Shown here: positions 31,235-40,202 of the stretch, one piece after another
Position numbering within the stretch: position 1 is the stretch's first letter
Layout of the letters: every line of letters starts with the position of its first letter
Source of the DNA: Demequina activiva
GTDB taxonomy: Bacteria > Actinomycetota > Actinomycetes > Actinomycetales > Demequinaceae
Assembly (NCBI RefSeq): GCF_016862815.1
Contig: NZ_BONR01000001.1
Location: 310,001 to 374,000, forward strand
DNA: 64,000 nt
Direction of reading: 5' to 3'
Position numbers and translations under genes: made by a program
Notes under the pieces: generated by a model
Seen by the model: the letters and a program-made list of their open reading frames with translations, nothing else
The model's database searches: none
Told to the model about the DNA's origin: nothing

Positions 31235-32266
31235 TCAGAGAGGGACCGGCGCGGGCGGGTCGCTGACGGCGGGCGGCTCTGCGAGGGAAGCGACGACGCT
31301 CTCCGCAGGACGCTCCCCCAGCTTCACGACCACCACGCCCGCGACCACGAGCAGTGCTCCGCCCACCTGGACTGCGAGCGGGACCTGGCCCAGCAGCACC
31401 CATGCGAACAGGGTCGCCATCATCACCTCGGTGAGTGCCACGAAGGACGCGAGCCGCGCGCCCAGGCGGCGCGTCGCGGCGATGCCAGTGACGTATGCCG
31501 CAGCGGCCGTCACGACGCCGAGCACCAGCGCCACGGCCCACCATGGAGCGGCGAACGGCACGAATTGGACGGTGTCGGTGGACCAGGCGATGGGCAGCAC
31601 TCCAGCGGCTGCCGCGAGGCCGAGCACCACCAGCGCCACCAGCAGGCCGCCCGCCGCGAGCGTGAGACCAGGCAGGCCATTGGACTCGTCGCCGCCGATC
31701 ACGAAGTACACGGAGGCACCCACCATGGCAGCGAGCGCCCACAGCACGCCCACGAGGTTGATGCCGGCACCGCCTCCCAGCACATCGAGCAGCAGCACCA
31801 GGCCCGCAGCGGCGATGAAGGCGCCGGCGACGGTCAGGCGCGTGGGCCGGTTGCCGTGGCGCAGCCACATCCACAGCACCACGGCGACGGGGGCGGTGTA
31901 CTCGATCAACAGGGCGACGGACACGTCGAGGTAGCCCACGGCGATGAAGTAGCACAGCTGGGCGCCAGCCACGGCGAAGACGCCGTAGGCGACGATCACG
32001 CCGACACCACGTCGCAGCAGGTGCCAGCGGCCGCGCAGCGCGAGGGCTCCCGGTACGGCCAGCACGGCCGCGGCGATGGCGACGCGCGCGATGGTCGCGG
32101 CTCCGGCAGTCCATCCGGCGTCGAGCAGACCGCGCGCAAGCGCTCCGGACATGCCGAAGGAGGCTGCGGACACCATCGCGAAGATCAGTCCGGAGGTGAG
32201 GCGGCTGGTGGCCGGGGTGCGCGTGCGCAGCCCGCCCCGCGCGTCGTCATGAGTCAAAACTGCCAT
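31235..32266 (-). CDS. EamA/DMT-superfamily transporter (RhtA-like)
   Basis: 343 residues with ten predicted membrane helices in two EamA halves. The first half includes LIFAMVSAASFGMSGALARG and SVALLIEYTAPVAVVLW. The second includes LASFVALTEVMMATLFAWVL and QVGGALLVVAGVVVVKLGE. Family members export amino acids or other metabolites, and the TEVMMATLFAWVLLGQ segment is common to RhtA-like exporters. The substrate is not known. It is transcribed from a very good TTGACA-N17-TACTGT promoter, apparently without a leader, and is divergent from a CGNR regulator that may control it. Confidence 0.88.
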   Translation of the reverse strand: MAVLTHDDARGGLRTRTPATSRLTSGLIFAMVSAASFGMSGALARGLLDAGWTAGAATIARVAIAAAVLAVPGALALRGRWHLLRRGVGVIVAYGVFAVAGAQLCYFIAVGYLDVSVALLIEYTAPVAVVLWMWLRHGNRPTRLTVAGAFIAAAGLVLLLDVLGGGAGINLVGVLWALAAMVGASVYFVIGGDESNGLPGLTLAAGGLLVALVVLGLAAAAGVLPIAWSTDTVQFVPFAAPWWAVALVLGVVTAAAAYVTGIAATRRLGARLASFVALTEVMMATLFAWVLLGQVPLAVQVGGALLVVAGVVVVKLGERPAESVVASLAEPPAVSDPPAPVPL

Positions 32267-32274
32267 GGCTCATG

Positions 32275-32303
32275 ACAGTAGCGGGCGCCTGGTAATGTGT
32301 CAA
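32275..32303 (-). promoter_or_regulatory. Sigma-A promoter of the EamA gene, leaderless, overlapping the CGNR promoter
   Basis: Minus strand: TTGACA (32303-32298), 17 bases, TACTGT (32280-32275), then eight bases to the ATG at 32266, so transcription should begin at or next to the start codon. On the plus strand TAATGT (32293-32298) lies six bases before the CGNR ATG. The two promoters interlock, so use of one should block the other. Confidence 0.7.
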
Positions 32304-32304
32304 C

Positions 32305-32844
32305 ATGGCTTTCGCACATGACACGACGGAGGCGCTGGAGGCGGCCGCGTTTCTCGCGAACTCGGAGCTCGAGCCGGACACGATGACGGACTTCGACCAC
32401 CTCGAGGCCTTCTTCGACGACTTCCACTACTCGGGCTCCCACCCCGTGCCGCAGGACCTCGAGCAGGTCCGTGCGATCCGTGCACGCGTGCGCGCGCTGT
32501 TCAAGGCCTCGCGGGATCAGGCCGTGCCGCTCGTCAACGCGATCCTCGCGCAGCAGCAGGCCCTCCCCCAGGTGGTGCGCCACGACGGGGTCGACTGGCA
32601 CATCCACGCCACCAGCGACGACCGCCCGCTCGCGGAGCGCATCCTCGTGGAGACGGCGATGGCCCTGATCGACGTGATCCGCGCGGACGAGTTCCAGCGC
32701 TTCGGGGACTGCGAGATGGATGACTGCGACGGCGTGGTCGTGGACCTGTCCCGCAACCGGTCGCGCAAGTACTGCTCCGTGACCTGCACCAACCGCGCCG
32801 CCCAGGCCGCGTACCGCGCCCGCCAGGCCGAGGAGGCACCGTGA
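32305..32844 (+). CDS. CGNR zinc-finger transcriptional regulator
   Basis: 179 residues. The N-terminal ~125 residues form the ABATE/DUF1470 domain (FLANSELEPDTMTDFDHLEA). The C-terminal zinc finger has the four Cys in FGDCEMDDCDGVVVDLSRN and RKYCSVTCTNRAAQAAYR; the third and fourth lie in the CSVTC form of the CGNR-type CxxxC knuckle. These proteins are putative DNA-binding regulators. The divergent EamA transporter shares its promoter region and is the likely target (inference). The last four bases overlap the next gene (GTGA). Confidence 0.85.
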   Translation: MAFAHDTTEALEAAAFLANSELEPDTMTDFDHLEAFFDDFHYSGSHPVPQDLEQVRAIRARVRALFKASRDQAVPLVNAILAQQQALPQVVRHDGVDWHIHATSDDRPLAERILVETAMALIDVIRADEFQRFGDCEMDDCDGVVVDLSRNRSRKYCSVTCTNRAAQAAYRARQAEEAP

Positions 32845-33191
32845 CCGAGATCCTGCACGTCGCCTTCCGATCGCAGTGGTTCGGATCCGACGGCGCCGAT
32901 GCCGTCGCTGCAGCTCCCTATCCGGTGTCTGGACGCGGCCTGACCGTCGCGGACGAGGGCTACGTCCACTGCGCCACGCGCGCACAGCTGGCCGGGGTGC
33001 TCGAACGGCACTATGCCGACGTGGATCCCGCCGAGCTCACCGTGCTCGTCCTCGACACCGCCCTCATCGAGGCGGACGGCGTGGAGGTCCGGTTCGAGGA
33101 CACGCACGGCGCTGGAGAGGACTTCCCGCACGTCTACGCGGAGTTGCGACCGTCCTGGGTGACCCGCACGGAACCCGTGCCCGCCACCTGA
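32841..33191 (+). CDS. DUF952 family protein
   Basis: 116 residues from GTG 32841, overlapping the CGNR stop by four bases. The pattern ILHVAFRSQW, then GYVHCATRAQLAGVLERHY and FPHVYAELRP, is DUF952. The conserved His-Cys and the FPHVYAEL block suggest a small enzyme with an ADP-ribosyltransferase-like fold, but no activity is known. It is translationally coupled to the CGNR regulator. Confidence 0.85.
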   Translation: MTEILHVAFRSQWFGSDGADAVAAAPYPVSGRGLTVADEGYVHCATRAQLAGVLERHYADVDPAELTVLVLDTALIEADGVEVRFEDTHGAGEDFPHVYAELRPSWVTRTEPVPAT

Positions 33192-33246
33192 GCCAGCCCG
33201 CGCATCGGCCTCCTGCCAGCACTAACGTAGGACCGGAGGTGCTGTG

Positions 33247-33672
33247 ATGAGCTCAGGCTGGACCGCGGCCGAGAAGGCCGCGATGAAGGAGCGCGCGGAC
33301 GAGCTGCGCGCGGAGAAGGGCGGCAAGAAGAGGGCCGATGCGCTGGCAGACCTCATGGCCAAGGTCGCCGAGATGCCGGATGGCGAACGCACCATGGCGG
33401 AAAGGCTCCACACCCTCGTGACGGAGGCCGCGCCGGAGCTCGAGCCGCGCACGTGGTACGGCATGCCAGCGTGGTCGAAGGGCGGCACGGTACTGTGCTT
33501 CTTCCAGGCGGCGAGCAAGTTCGAGTCGCGCTACTCGACGTTCGGCTTCCAGGACGTCGCGGAGCTCGACGACGGTGCGATGTGGCCGGCGTCCTTCGCG
33601 CTGGTCTCGCTGGGACCCGACGAGGAGAAGGCGATCACGGGCCTGGTGAAGCGCGCGGTCGGTGACGGCTAG
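33247..33672 (+). CDS. DUF1801/YdhG-like protein
   Basis: 141 residues from ATG 33247, with GGAGG seven bases upstream; a GTG one codon earlier is possible. The first ~50 residues are charged and helical (AAEKAAMKERADELRAEKGG). The rest (PELEPRTWYGMPAWSKGGTV, then CFFQAASKFESRYSTFGFQD) is the YdhG/DUF1801 domain, related to the Bacillus frataxin-like Fra protein. Iron binding is possible but unproven here. A lone CGCATCGGCC arm lies upstream at 33201. Confidence 0.75.
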   Translation: MSSGWTAAEKAAMKERADELRAEKGGKKRADALADLMAKVAEMPDGERTMAERLHTLVTEAAPELEPRTWYGMPAWSKGGTVLCFFQAASKFESRYSTFGFQDVAELDDGAMWPASFALVSLGPDEEKAITGLVKRAVGDG

Positions 33673-33681
33673 CCTGGCCGG

Positions 33682-33903
33682 ATGGTCCTGACCCTCAGCA
33701 TCGTCCTGCTCATCAACGCCCTGTTCGCCATCGCCGTGTGGCCGCGCTTCCTCAAGCGCATCGGAGCCGACGAGCGGTCCACGGATGCAGCGGGGTCACG
33801 CACCCGCTTCTATCGCGTGCACGCGGTGCTGATCACGGCCGCCCTCGCGCTCGCCGGGGTCTCGCTCATCGCGGGCATCGCGGGCCTGGCGTCGCTGGCG
33901 TAG
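33682..33903 (+). CDS. SCO4848-family small membrane protein
   Basis: 73 residues with two membrane helices (TLSIVLLINALFAIAVWPRF and AVLITAALALAGVSLIAGIA) joined by a charged loop FLKRIGADERSTD. This matches the SCO4848 family of Actinobacteria, function unknown. TAGCCT lies six bases before the ATG, so it may be leaderless. It is nine bases after the DUF1801 stop and converges on corA. Confidence 0.8.
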   Translation: MVLTLSIVLLINALFAIAVWPRFLKRIGADERSTDAAGSRTRFYRVHAVLITAALALAGVSLIAGIAGLASLA

Positions 33904-33922
33904 CGCTAGGTTCGAGGATCCG

Positions 33923-35014
33923 CTACATCCACTTCTTGGCCTTGAACACCCGGTACAGCACCACGGAGAATCCCACCATCAGCAGCAGTGCCATGGGGTA
34001 GCCGAAGGCCCAGTCGAGCTCCGGCATGTTCTGGAAGTTCATCCCGTACACCGCTGCGATGAGCGTGGGTGCGAACAGGATCGCGGCCCAGCCGGAGATC
34101 TTCTTCATGTCCTCGTTCTGACGCTGGGCCACGAGCGTCGAGTTCACCCCGAGGATCTGAGTGAGGGACTCGCGGTACTCCGCGGTCTGAGCGCCGATGC
34201 GGTCGAGGTGGTCAGCGACGTCCTGCAGGTACGTCTGGAGCTCCTCGGCCACCTCATGCTTGGTGAAGCCTCCGCGCAGGCCACGCAGGACCTCGACCAG
34301 CCACGTGGTCGCGTGCTGGAGGTCGATGACCTCCTGGCTGAGCCTGTAGATGCGCTCGGCCACCGCGGGATCCGCGCTGAACACCTGCCTCTCGATCTGA
34401 TCCCTGTCGATTCCCACCTCGCGCAGCACCGGCGCATACCCGTCGACGATGGCGTCGAGCAGTCGGTAGGCCACCGCCTCGGGGCCGAGCGTCAGGAGCT
34501 CGTCGTCGAGCAGGGCATTGATGGCTCGATCGCCCGCAGTGTCCTCGGGGTCCACGAGGGCCTGTGCTGGCGTGCCGTCGAACCACACCTCGTCCTGGCA
34601 CAGGATGGCCACAGCGCCCGGGCGTGCCAGGACGTGGAACTCGGCAAAGTCCACCTCCTCGCGCGCATCGTCGTAGTGCGCGGAGCGGACCACGATGAAC
34701 AGCACGTCGCCATAGCGCTCGAGCTTGGGCCGCTGCCCAGCGTGCAGGAGATCCTCCACGAGGACCGGGTGCAGATCCCAGGCCTCGGCGAGCTCGTGGA
34801 CGGCTGTCGCGGGCGCGGTCGGGTACAGCAGGAAAGCCATCCGATCGGGGCCGGTCCCGGCGAGCTCCAGAGCCTGGTGCGGCGTGGTCCCGACAGGAGC
34901 GCAGTCGGTGTCTCCATGGTCGACCACGCGGACCAGGCATGTGCCGCCCTGCGTGAGGTCCGGCTCGTCTGGACCCCCCTGGTGAGCGGTGGTCCGCCCT
35001 CGCCTCATCGCCAC
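33923..35014 (-). CDS. corA: CorA-family divalent cation transporter
   Basis: 363 residues from a GTG start with GAAGGAG six bases upstream. The cytoplasmic domain covers ~300 residues. Two C-terminal helices follow: the first ends with the signature YGMNFQNMPELDW, whose GMN is the Mg2+ selectivity motif, and the second is YPMALLLMVGFSVVLYRVFK. It works as a homopentamer in the membrane and takes up Mg2+, possibly Co2+ or Ni2+. No M-box riboswitch is apparent in the 99 bases upstream. Confidence 0.92.
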   Translation of the reverse strand: MAMRRGRTTAHQGGPDEPDLTQGGTCLVRVVDHGDTDCAPVGTTPHQALELAGTGPDRMAFLLYPTAPATAVHELAEAWDLHPVLVEDLLHAGQRPKLERYGDVLFIVVRSAHYDDAREEVDFAEFHVLARPGAVAILCQDEVWFDGTPAQALVDPEDTAGDRAINALLDDELLTLGPEAVAYRLLDAIVDGYAPVLREVGIDRDQIERQVFSADPAVAERIYRLSQEVIDLQHATTWLVEVLRGLRGGFTKHEVAEELQTYLQDVADHLDRIGAQTAEYRESLTQILGVNSTLVAQRQNEDMKKISGWAAILFAPTLIAAVYGMNFQNMPELDWAFGYPMALLLMVGFSVVLYRVFKAKKWM

Positions 35015-35113
35015 GTGATGCTCCTTCGGTCGTATGTCAGCGTATCCACGCCAACGCGCAGGGCCGCGCGTGTAGTCCGAGCGGGCACCCGCCGCGAGGC
35101 CCGCATGTGAGCC

Positions 35114-35572
35114 TCACGCGGCCTCTTCGCTGAGCGCCTGAGCGAGCCAGGCACTGCGTCGCGTGATTAACCGTTCCATGTAGCGGGTGAGCACCAACGC
35201 CTCGACCGCACGACCCAGCAGCCCTAGAGGAGCAGCGAAGTCCACGTGATCGACCATCAGCGTGCCTTCGGGGACCATCTCGAACCGGTGCTCGTGTCGC
35301 CACCTCTGGAAGGGCCCCGCCACCTGTTCATCGACAAAGCGATGGGGCGGCTGATGCTCCGTGATGCGAGACGTCATCGTGAACCACACGCCGAAGTGCC
35401 GGGCGCGCCAGGTGACGGACTCACCCTCGGCCAGCTGCCCGGTCGTGACGCCTGCGACGGCACGCTCACCCGAATGCGCAAGCGAGGCCGCGTGCGCATC
35501 TACCGAGAGGCTGAGCGCGAACGCACGTGCCACTGGCGCGGCGACGGCAGTGGTGACGGTGAAGGACGGCAC
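35114..35572 (-). CDS. SRPBCC-family protein (COG4276-like)
   Basis: 152 residues from GTG 35572 (MPSFTVTTAVAAPVARAF), with AGGA eight bases upstream. The pattern AFALSLSVDAHAASLAHSGE and then VTWRARHFGVWFTMTSRI and FRHEHRFEMVPEGT-like WRHEHRFEMVPEGTLMVDHV matches the ligand-pocket SRPBCC proteins that often adjoin nucleotide-sugar or cell-division genes. Ligand unknown. The start is uncertain because in-frame codons continue upstream into the rluA leader. Confidence 0.7.
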   Translation of the reverse strand: MPSFTVTTAVAAPVARAFALSLSVDAHAASLAHSGERAVAGVTTGQLAEGESVTWRARHFGVWFTMTSRITEHQPPHRFVDEQVAGPFQRWRHEHRFEMVPEGTLMVDHVDFAAPLGLLGRAVEALVLTRYMERLITRRSAWLAQALSEEAA

Positions 35573-35720
35573 GAGCAAGATCCTAGGCGTGGACCCGCGG
35601 ACACCGTGCCGACTCCTCCGGCACCCGACGCCGTCGAGGCTTGCAGGCAAGGCCGCTGCGCACACCCGGTGCACGTACGATGCTGGGCGTGCCAGCCCTC
35701 CCTTCCGAGGCATCGCCCTG

Positions 35721-36641
35721 ATGCCTCCCCGCTCCCCGCTGCCTCAGCGCCAGGGACTCGACGCGGCGTGGATACGAACGCCTCGCGTGGAGCCGGGCGC
35801 AGCATCCCCGTGGCAGACGATGCGCGACTTCCTTCATGAGCGCCTGCCAGCTCGCGCTGGAGTGGAGGCGATGCTGGACGCAGGCGAGTTCGTCGACCAG
35901 AACGGCCAGTCCTGGACCGGCGACGAGCCGTACCGCGCGCACGCGTTCGTGTGGTTCCACCGCCCGCTTGTTCCCGAGACGCCCGTGCCCTTCCCGATCG
36001 AGGTGCTCGAGGCCAACGACCGCTTCGTCGTCGTCGACAAACCGCACTTCATGGCAACGACCCCACGCGGAGCCCACGTCCAGGAGACCGCGCTGGTCAA
36101 ACTGCGCGTCTCGTTGGACGCTCCAGACCTGGCGCCCGCGCATCGGCTTGACCGCCTGACTGCCGGCATCCTGCTGTTCACCACCCGGCGCGAGTTCCGC
36201 GGCGCCTACTCTGCTCTGTTCCAGGACCGACGGGCGACCAAGACGTACGAGGCTCTGGCGCCGTACGATCCGGCGCTGCCGCTCCCCCGACGGCTCGTGG
36301 GCCGGATCGAGAAGCGTCGCGGGTCCCTCCAGGCCGAGCTGGTGCCGGGCGAGCCGAACGCCGAGACGCTCGTCGAGGTCGTCGAGGTCAGGGGCGCGTG
36401 GGCGCGCTACCGGCTCACGCCGCTCACGGGCAAGACGCATCAGCTGCGCCTGCAGATGGCCGATGCGGGCCTGCCGATCGTGGGCGACCCGCTGTACCCG
36501 ACGGTCCTGGAGGCACACGAAGAGGACTTCGCGCGGCCGCTGCAGCTGATCGCACGTCGGCTGGAGTTCACCGACCCGGTCGACGGGACGCCTCGCATCT
36601 ACACGAGCCGGCGGGAACTCGCGTGGCCGCGCGTCTGCTGA
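35721..36641 (+). CDS. RluA-family pseudouridine synthase
   Basis: 306 residues from ATG 35721. The catalytic Asp lies in HRLDRLTAGILLFT, the RluA signature. FVVVDKPHFMATTPRGAHVQ and RYRLTPLTGKTHQLRLQMAD are other family blocks. A ~80-residue N-terminal part may be an S4-like or RNA-contact region. It isomerises uridine in rRNA or tRNA, but the target base cannot be assigned. The long antisense frame over this gene is a shadow. This is the last clearly core-type gene before the accessory segment. Confidence 0.88.
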   Translation: MPPRSPLPQRQGLDAAWIRTPRVEPGAASPWQTMRDFLHERLPARAGVEAMLDAGEFVDQNGQSWTGDEPYRAHAFVWFHRPLVPETPVPFPIEVLEANDRFVVVDKPHFMATTPRGAHVQETALVKLRVSLDAPDLAPAHRLDRLTAGILLFTTRREFRGAYSALFQDRRATKTYEALAPYDPALPLPRRLVGRIEKRRGSLQAELVPGEPNAETLVEVVEVRGAWARYRLTPLTGKTHQLRLQMADAGLPIVGDPLYPTVLEAHEEDFARPLQLIARRLEFTDPVDGTPRIYTSRRELAWPRVC

Positions 36642-36649
36642 CGAGCGCG

Positions 36650-36964
36650 TCAGGCGCCAGAGAGGGCGGACGCAGCGGCGACACGCGCCCGCGCGCGGCG
36701 CAGCGAGCGCACTCCCGGCGCCACCAGTGCGAGGACGGCCAGCGCGCTCGCGGCGACCAAGGGCCACGCCCACGGTGAGTGGTCGCCGCCGCTGATGCCG
36801 TGCGTGTCCGCCAGCGCCATCCCCGGTGCGATGGACGCTCATCAACAGACGATGCGCCCGAGCGACACGAGGGTCTGCCCCACGATCGTGGGCAGCCAGG
36901 GTGAGAGCGGACGAATGGCCGCGATGAGGCCCGGCGTCTTTCCGGGCCTGTCAGTGGGAGCCAT
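36650..36964 (-). pseudogene. Possible broken small membrane protein
   Basis: In a single minus-strand frame, MAPTDRPGKTPGLIAAIRPL runs to GQTLVSLGRIVC, then two TGA stops in a row (36844-36839), then ASIAPGMALADTHGISGGDH and the membrane helix WPLVAASALAVLALVAPGV with a basic tail, ending with TGA at 36650. The two pieces together look like one ~104-residue protein broken by stop codons. Alternatively the 56-residue second piece (start 36820) is an independent one-helix peptide. It is not recognised. The 176 bases from 36965 to LuxR hold a CCGCACC/GGTGCGG hairpin (37102-37122). Confidence 0.3.
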
Positions 36965-37140
36965 GTCGCCACCCTGGCCACCGCAATGCCACGCAGCGAC
37001 CGTGAGGCCGCGTGTGGTCTTTCCTGAGCCTGACGCAGCAGGCATGGGGTGCACCGTCCCAGCTCGAGGCTCTAGCCTTGCTGATAACCGGGAGCCAACC
37101 GCCGCACCGCAACTCGGTGCGGAGTCGTGGAGCGTGACTG

Positions 37141-39918
37141 ATGGCGCATCGCACTAGGCAGTCACCACGCCTGGTCGGGCGCGAGCGTGAGCTCGGCGCC
37201 CTGGGCGACTTCCTTGCGAAGCTCTCGGCTGGCGGCGCGGCCCTGCTGCTCACGGGCGAGCCAGGTGTCGGCAAGTCGACGCTGCTGCAGTCCACCGCAG
37301 AGATGGCTGCTAGAGATGGCATCCGAGTGATCTCCGGCGGCGGAGTGGAGTACGAGAGCGATGTGAGCTTCGCAGGATTGCACCAGCTCGTCGGCCCGCT
37401 CGATGACGAGCTCCAGCAGCTTCCACGATCGTCACGGGAGGCACTCCAGGTGGCCTTGGGCATCGGCTCCGGACCACCCCCTGATCGCCTGGCGGTGCTC
37501 GGCGCGGCGCTCATGCTCTTTCGCCAGGCCGCCACACGCGCTCCCCTGCTGGTGATGATCGACGACATGCATTGGCTGGATCGAGCCACCGCATCGGCGG
37601 CTGGATTCATGGGCCGCCGGCTCTCCGGGAGTCGTCTGGGGCTGCTCGGGGCGACTCGACCTGGCGTTGACGGGTTCTTCGAGCGCACCGGGTGGTCAGA
37701 GCTCGACGTCCCCGCTCTCGAGGAGGGCGATGCGATGGACCTGCTGTCGCATCACTTCGCCCATCTTCCGAGGCGCGTGCTCCGCGACGTGGCTCACGAC
37801 GCTCAGGGAAACCCGCTGGCTCTGCTGGAGTTCGGGGCGGCCGTCGAGAGCCACCGCGACGGGGTGGACGCGTATGCACGACAGACCGCAGGCACCAGTC
37901 GCGAGGTGCGCAGACTCTTCGAGTCCAGAGTCACCGCTCTGCCTCAGCAGACACGTCGCCTGCTGCTGCTCGCGGCGCTCGACGGGTCAGGACGACTTGC
38001 GGTCCTGAGTGCGGCCAGGGATGCAGGCGGAGTCGAGGACCTTGGTCCGGCCGAGCGTGACCATCTCGTTTTGGTCGACGACCGCGCCGGCGAGATGAGG
38101 TTCCGGCACCCCATGATCACGTCGGTGATTGTTGAGCAGTCGACCCACGACGAGCGCCAAGACGCGCACCGACGGCTGGCCAAGATCTTCGCCGACCAGC
38201 CTGAGCGGAGAGGCCACCACGTCGCTCTGGCCGCAGAGGGTCCCGATGAGACAATCGCCGCCATCGTGGAGCAAGGCGCCCAGCACACTCTTCAGCGTGG
38301 CGACGTCGTGGGGGCCGTCAGCCGCCTGATGCGGGCAGCTGATCTCAGTCCTCTCCAGGGCGATCGCAGCCGACGCCTCGCGCACGCGGCATTCATCGGC
38401 GCCTTCGCCGCCGGCGAGCTCGAGGGTTCAACTCGCCTGCTACGCGATGCCAAGCGGGCAGAAGCGACACTCGGCGAGACGCTCGAGGCGGCGGTCGCCT
38501 CCGCGTACACGCTGCTGAACAGCGACGGCGACGCAGGGCTGGCCCACCGGCTCCTCACGGTTGCCATCGATTCCGCGCTGGTCGCGGACGAGCAGGATAC
38601 GGATGCGCTCTCCCGGGCTTTGTACACGCTCGTCGTGATGTGCCACTACGCCGGTCGAGAGGACTACTGGGAGGGCTACGACGCCCTCGTCACCCGTATG
38701 GGTGCGGTGGCGCCAGCGGATGTCGTACTCCTCACCGAGACGTTCGCCGCCCCGGTCACCGCATCACCCTCCACGCTCGCCGCGTTGGACCGTCAGCTCA
38801 CACAGCTCCGTGAGACGTTGGACGTCGAACTCATCATCCACACCGCGACCGCCAGCTTCTACACGGACAGGCTCAGCGCCTGCCGCGCGGCGCTCGACCG
38901 CGTGGCACACGAAGGCCGAGATCTGGGCGCGGCAGCCTCGGCGCTGATGGCGCTGATCATGATCGCCTTCGACGACCTCGGTGCCGGCCGATGGGACGCT
39001 GCCGAAAGAGCCACCGAGGACGCGGGAGCGTTGGCAGAGTCACTCGGGTACAAGCTGTACGACTCGAGTCGCGCCTACGCAGCAGCTCTCATCGCCGCAC
39101 GCAGAGGGAATCGCGAGACGTGCCGAGCGCACTGCGAGCCCATGCTCACGTGGGCGGCGCCCCGTCAGCTCGGGCGCCTCGACGACTTCGCGCACCACGC
39201 CCTCGGGGAGGCAGCACTCGGCGCTGGTGACTTCGAAGAGGCATATGGCCACGCCACCGCCATCGCAAGCCCCGGCCGCTTGCACACCCACGACCCTCAG
39301 GCGCTGTGGTCCGCGCTCGACTTGGTGGAAGCCGCGGTGCACACCGGACGGGTCGAGGAGGCTCAGGCACATGCGGAGGCGATCCGGGCTTCCGACGCAG
39401 CTCGACTGTCACCGCGGTTGGCGTTGGTCGTTGCTGCGGCACTCGCAATGGTCGCGCCGGACGACGAGGCTTCCGATGAGTTCGACATCGCGCTCGCTCT
39501 CCCAGGGCTTGACGATTGGCCCTTCGAGGTCGCACGAGTGCGGTTGGCCTATGGGGAACGATTGCGAAGGCTACGTCGCACCCGTGCCGCGAGGGTCCAG
39601 CTCGAGTCATCCCGCGATGCCTTCGACATGCTCGGCGCACGGTCGTGGTCCCTCCGCGCGTCGACGGAGCTCGAAGCAACAGGTGCCACACGCCGAGCTC
39701 GGGGCCCCGGTGGCACCGCGTCGCTGTCACCTCAAGAGCTGGAGGTCGCGCAACTCGCCGCCAGCGGCCTGAGCAACCGGGACATCGCCGCCCGGCTCTT
39801 CCTCTCGCCCCGCACGGTATCGGCCCACCTGTACCGGGTGTTCCCCAAGCTCGGAATCACCTCCCGAGCCGCACTCCGCGATGCTTTGAACGACCGCGCG
39901 AGCAACGCCCGTCGCTGA
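37141..39918 (+). CDS. LuxR-family (LAL-type) ATP-binding transcriptional activator
   Basis: 925 residues. Walker A GEPGVGKST (residues 39-47) and Walker B LLVMIDDMHWLD (136-147) form the STAND-type ATPase module. A long helical, TPR-like sensor region covers ~300-850. The C-terminal LuxR helix-turn-helix is LSPQELEVAQLAASGLSNRD followed by IAARLFLSPRTVSAHLYRVF. LAL proteins are large one-component activators, MalT-like, triggered by a small ligand. The next gene, a hydrolase, has paired TGCAGTCAT elements in its upstream region and is a likely target. Codon choice is less GC3-biased than in the flanking core genes, which hints at transfer. Confidence 0.9.
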   Translation: MAHRTRQSPRLVGRERELGALGDFLAKLSAGGAALLLTGEPGVGKSTLLQSTAEMAARDGIRVISGGGVEYESDVSFAGLHQLVGPLDDELQQLPRSSREALQVALGIGSGPPPDRLAVLGAALMLFRQAATRAPLLVMIDDMHWLDRATASAAGFMGRRLSGSRLGLLGATRPGVDGFFERTGWSELDVPALEEGDAMDLLSHHFAHLPRRVLRDVAHDAQGNPLALLEFGAAVESHRDGVDAYARQTAGTSREVRRLFESRVTALPQQTRRLLLLAALDGSGRLAVLSAARDAGGVEDLGPAERDHLVLVDDRAGEMRFRHPMITSVIVEQSTHDERQDAHRRLAKIFADQPERRGHHVALAAEGPDETIAAIVEQGAQHTLQRGDVVGAVSRLMRAADLSPLQGDRSRRLAHAAFIGAFAAGELEGSTRLLRDAKRAEATLGETLEAAVASAYTLLNSDGDAGLAHRLLTVAIDSALVADEQDTDALSRALYTLVVMCHYAGREDYWEGYDALVTRMGAVAPADVVLLTETFAAPVTASPSTLAALDRQLTQLRETLDVELIIHTATASFYTDRLSACRAALDRVAHEGRDLGAAASALMALIMIAFDDLGAGRWDAAERATEDAGALAESLGYKLYDSSRAYAAALIAARRGNRETCRAHCEPMLTWAAPRQLGRLDDFAHHALGEAALGAGDFEEAYGHATAIASPGRLHTHDPQALWSALDLVEAAVHTGRVEEAQAHAEAIRASDAARLSPRLALVVAAALAMVAPDDEASDEFDIALALPGLDDWPFEVARVRLAYGERLRRLRRTRAARVQLESSRDAFDMLGARSWSLRASTELEATGATRRARGPGGTASLSPQELEVAQLAASGLSNRDIAARLFLSPRTVSAHLYRVFPKLGITSRAALRDALNDRASNARR

Positions 39919-39960
39919 CCCAGCCGCCTCGCCGTCGCGGAGGCGCCTGCACCGCCGGAT

Positions 39961-40131
39961 TGCAGTCATCTGACTGATGCTGCGCGCGCCCGGATCGCTG
40001 CCGCCTGTGACCGCTTGCGACTCGGGACGGCACAGGGAGCGTGCCTAGCGGCAAGGACCTTCTCACAACGCTCAAGGCACGGGCACCCGCATCGCAGACC
40101 GCGCCGCAATGCAGTCATTGCACTGACGCTG
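39961..40131. promoter_or_regulatory. Paired 22-bp TGCAGTCAT elements upstream of the hydrolase operon
   Basis: TGCAGTCAT-CTG-ACTGATGCTG at 39961-39982 and TGCAGTCAT-TGC-ACTGACGCTG at 40110-40131 share 18 of 22 bases as direct repeats 149 bp apart. The first contains the exact inverted repeat CAGTCA-TC-TGACTG. The second overlaps another, GCAATG-CAGT-CATTGC (40106-40121). They lie between the LAL gene and the hydrolase and look like operator sites. Binding by the LAL protein is an inference. Confidence 0.5.
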
Positions 40132-40202
40132 TGAACCGCGTGATCCGCGAGGCTCGTCGGTATCGCACGGCACCCGGCCGTCACGAAAACGAGGAGCACA
40201 CC

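Noticed and set aside
35583-36845. A 420-codon minus-strand frame
   Set aside because: It is a shadow of the RluA-family gene; its product has no family features and is Arg-rich.
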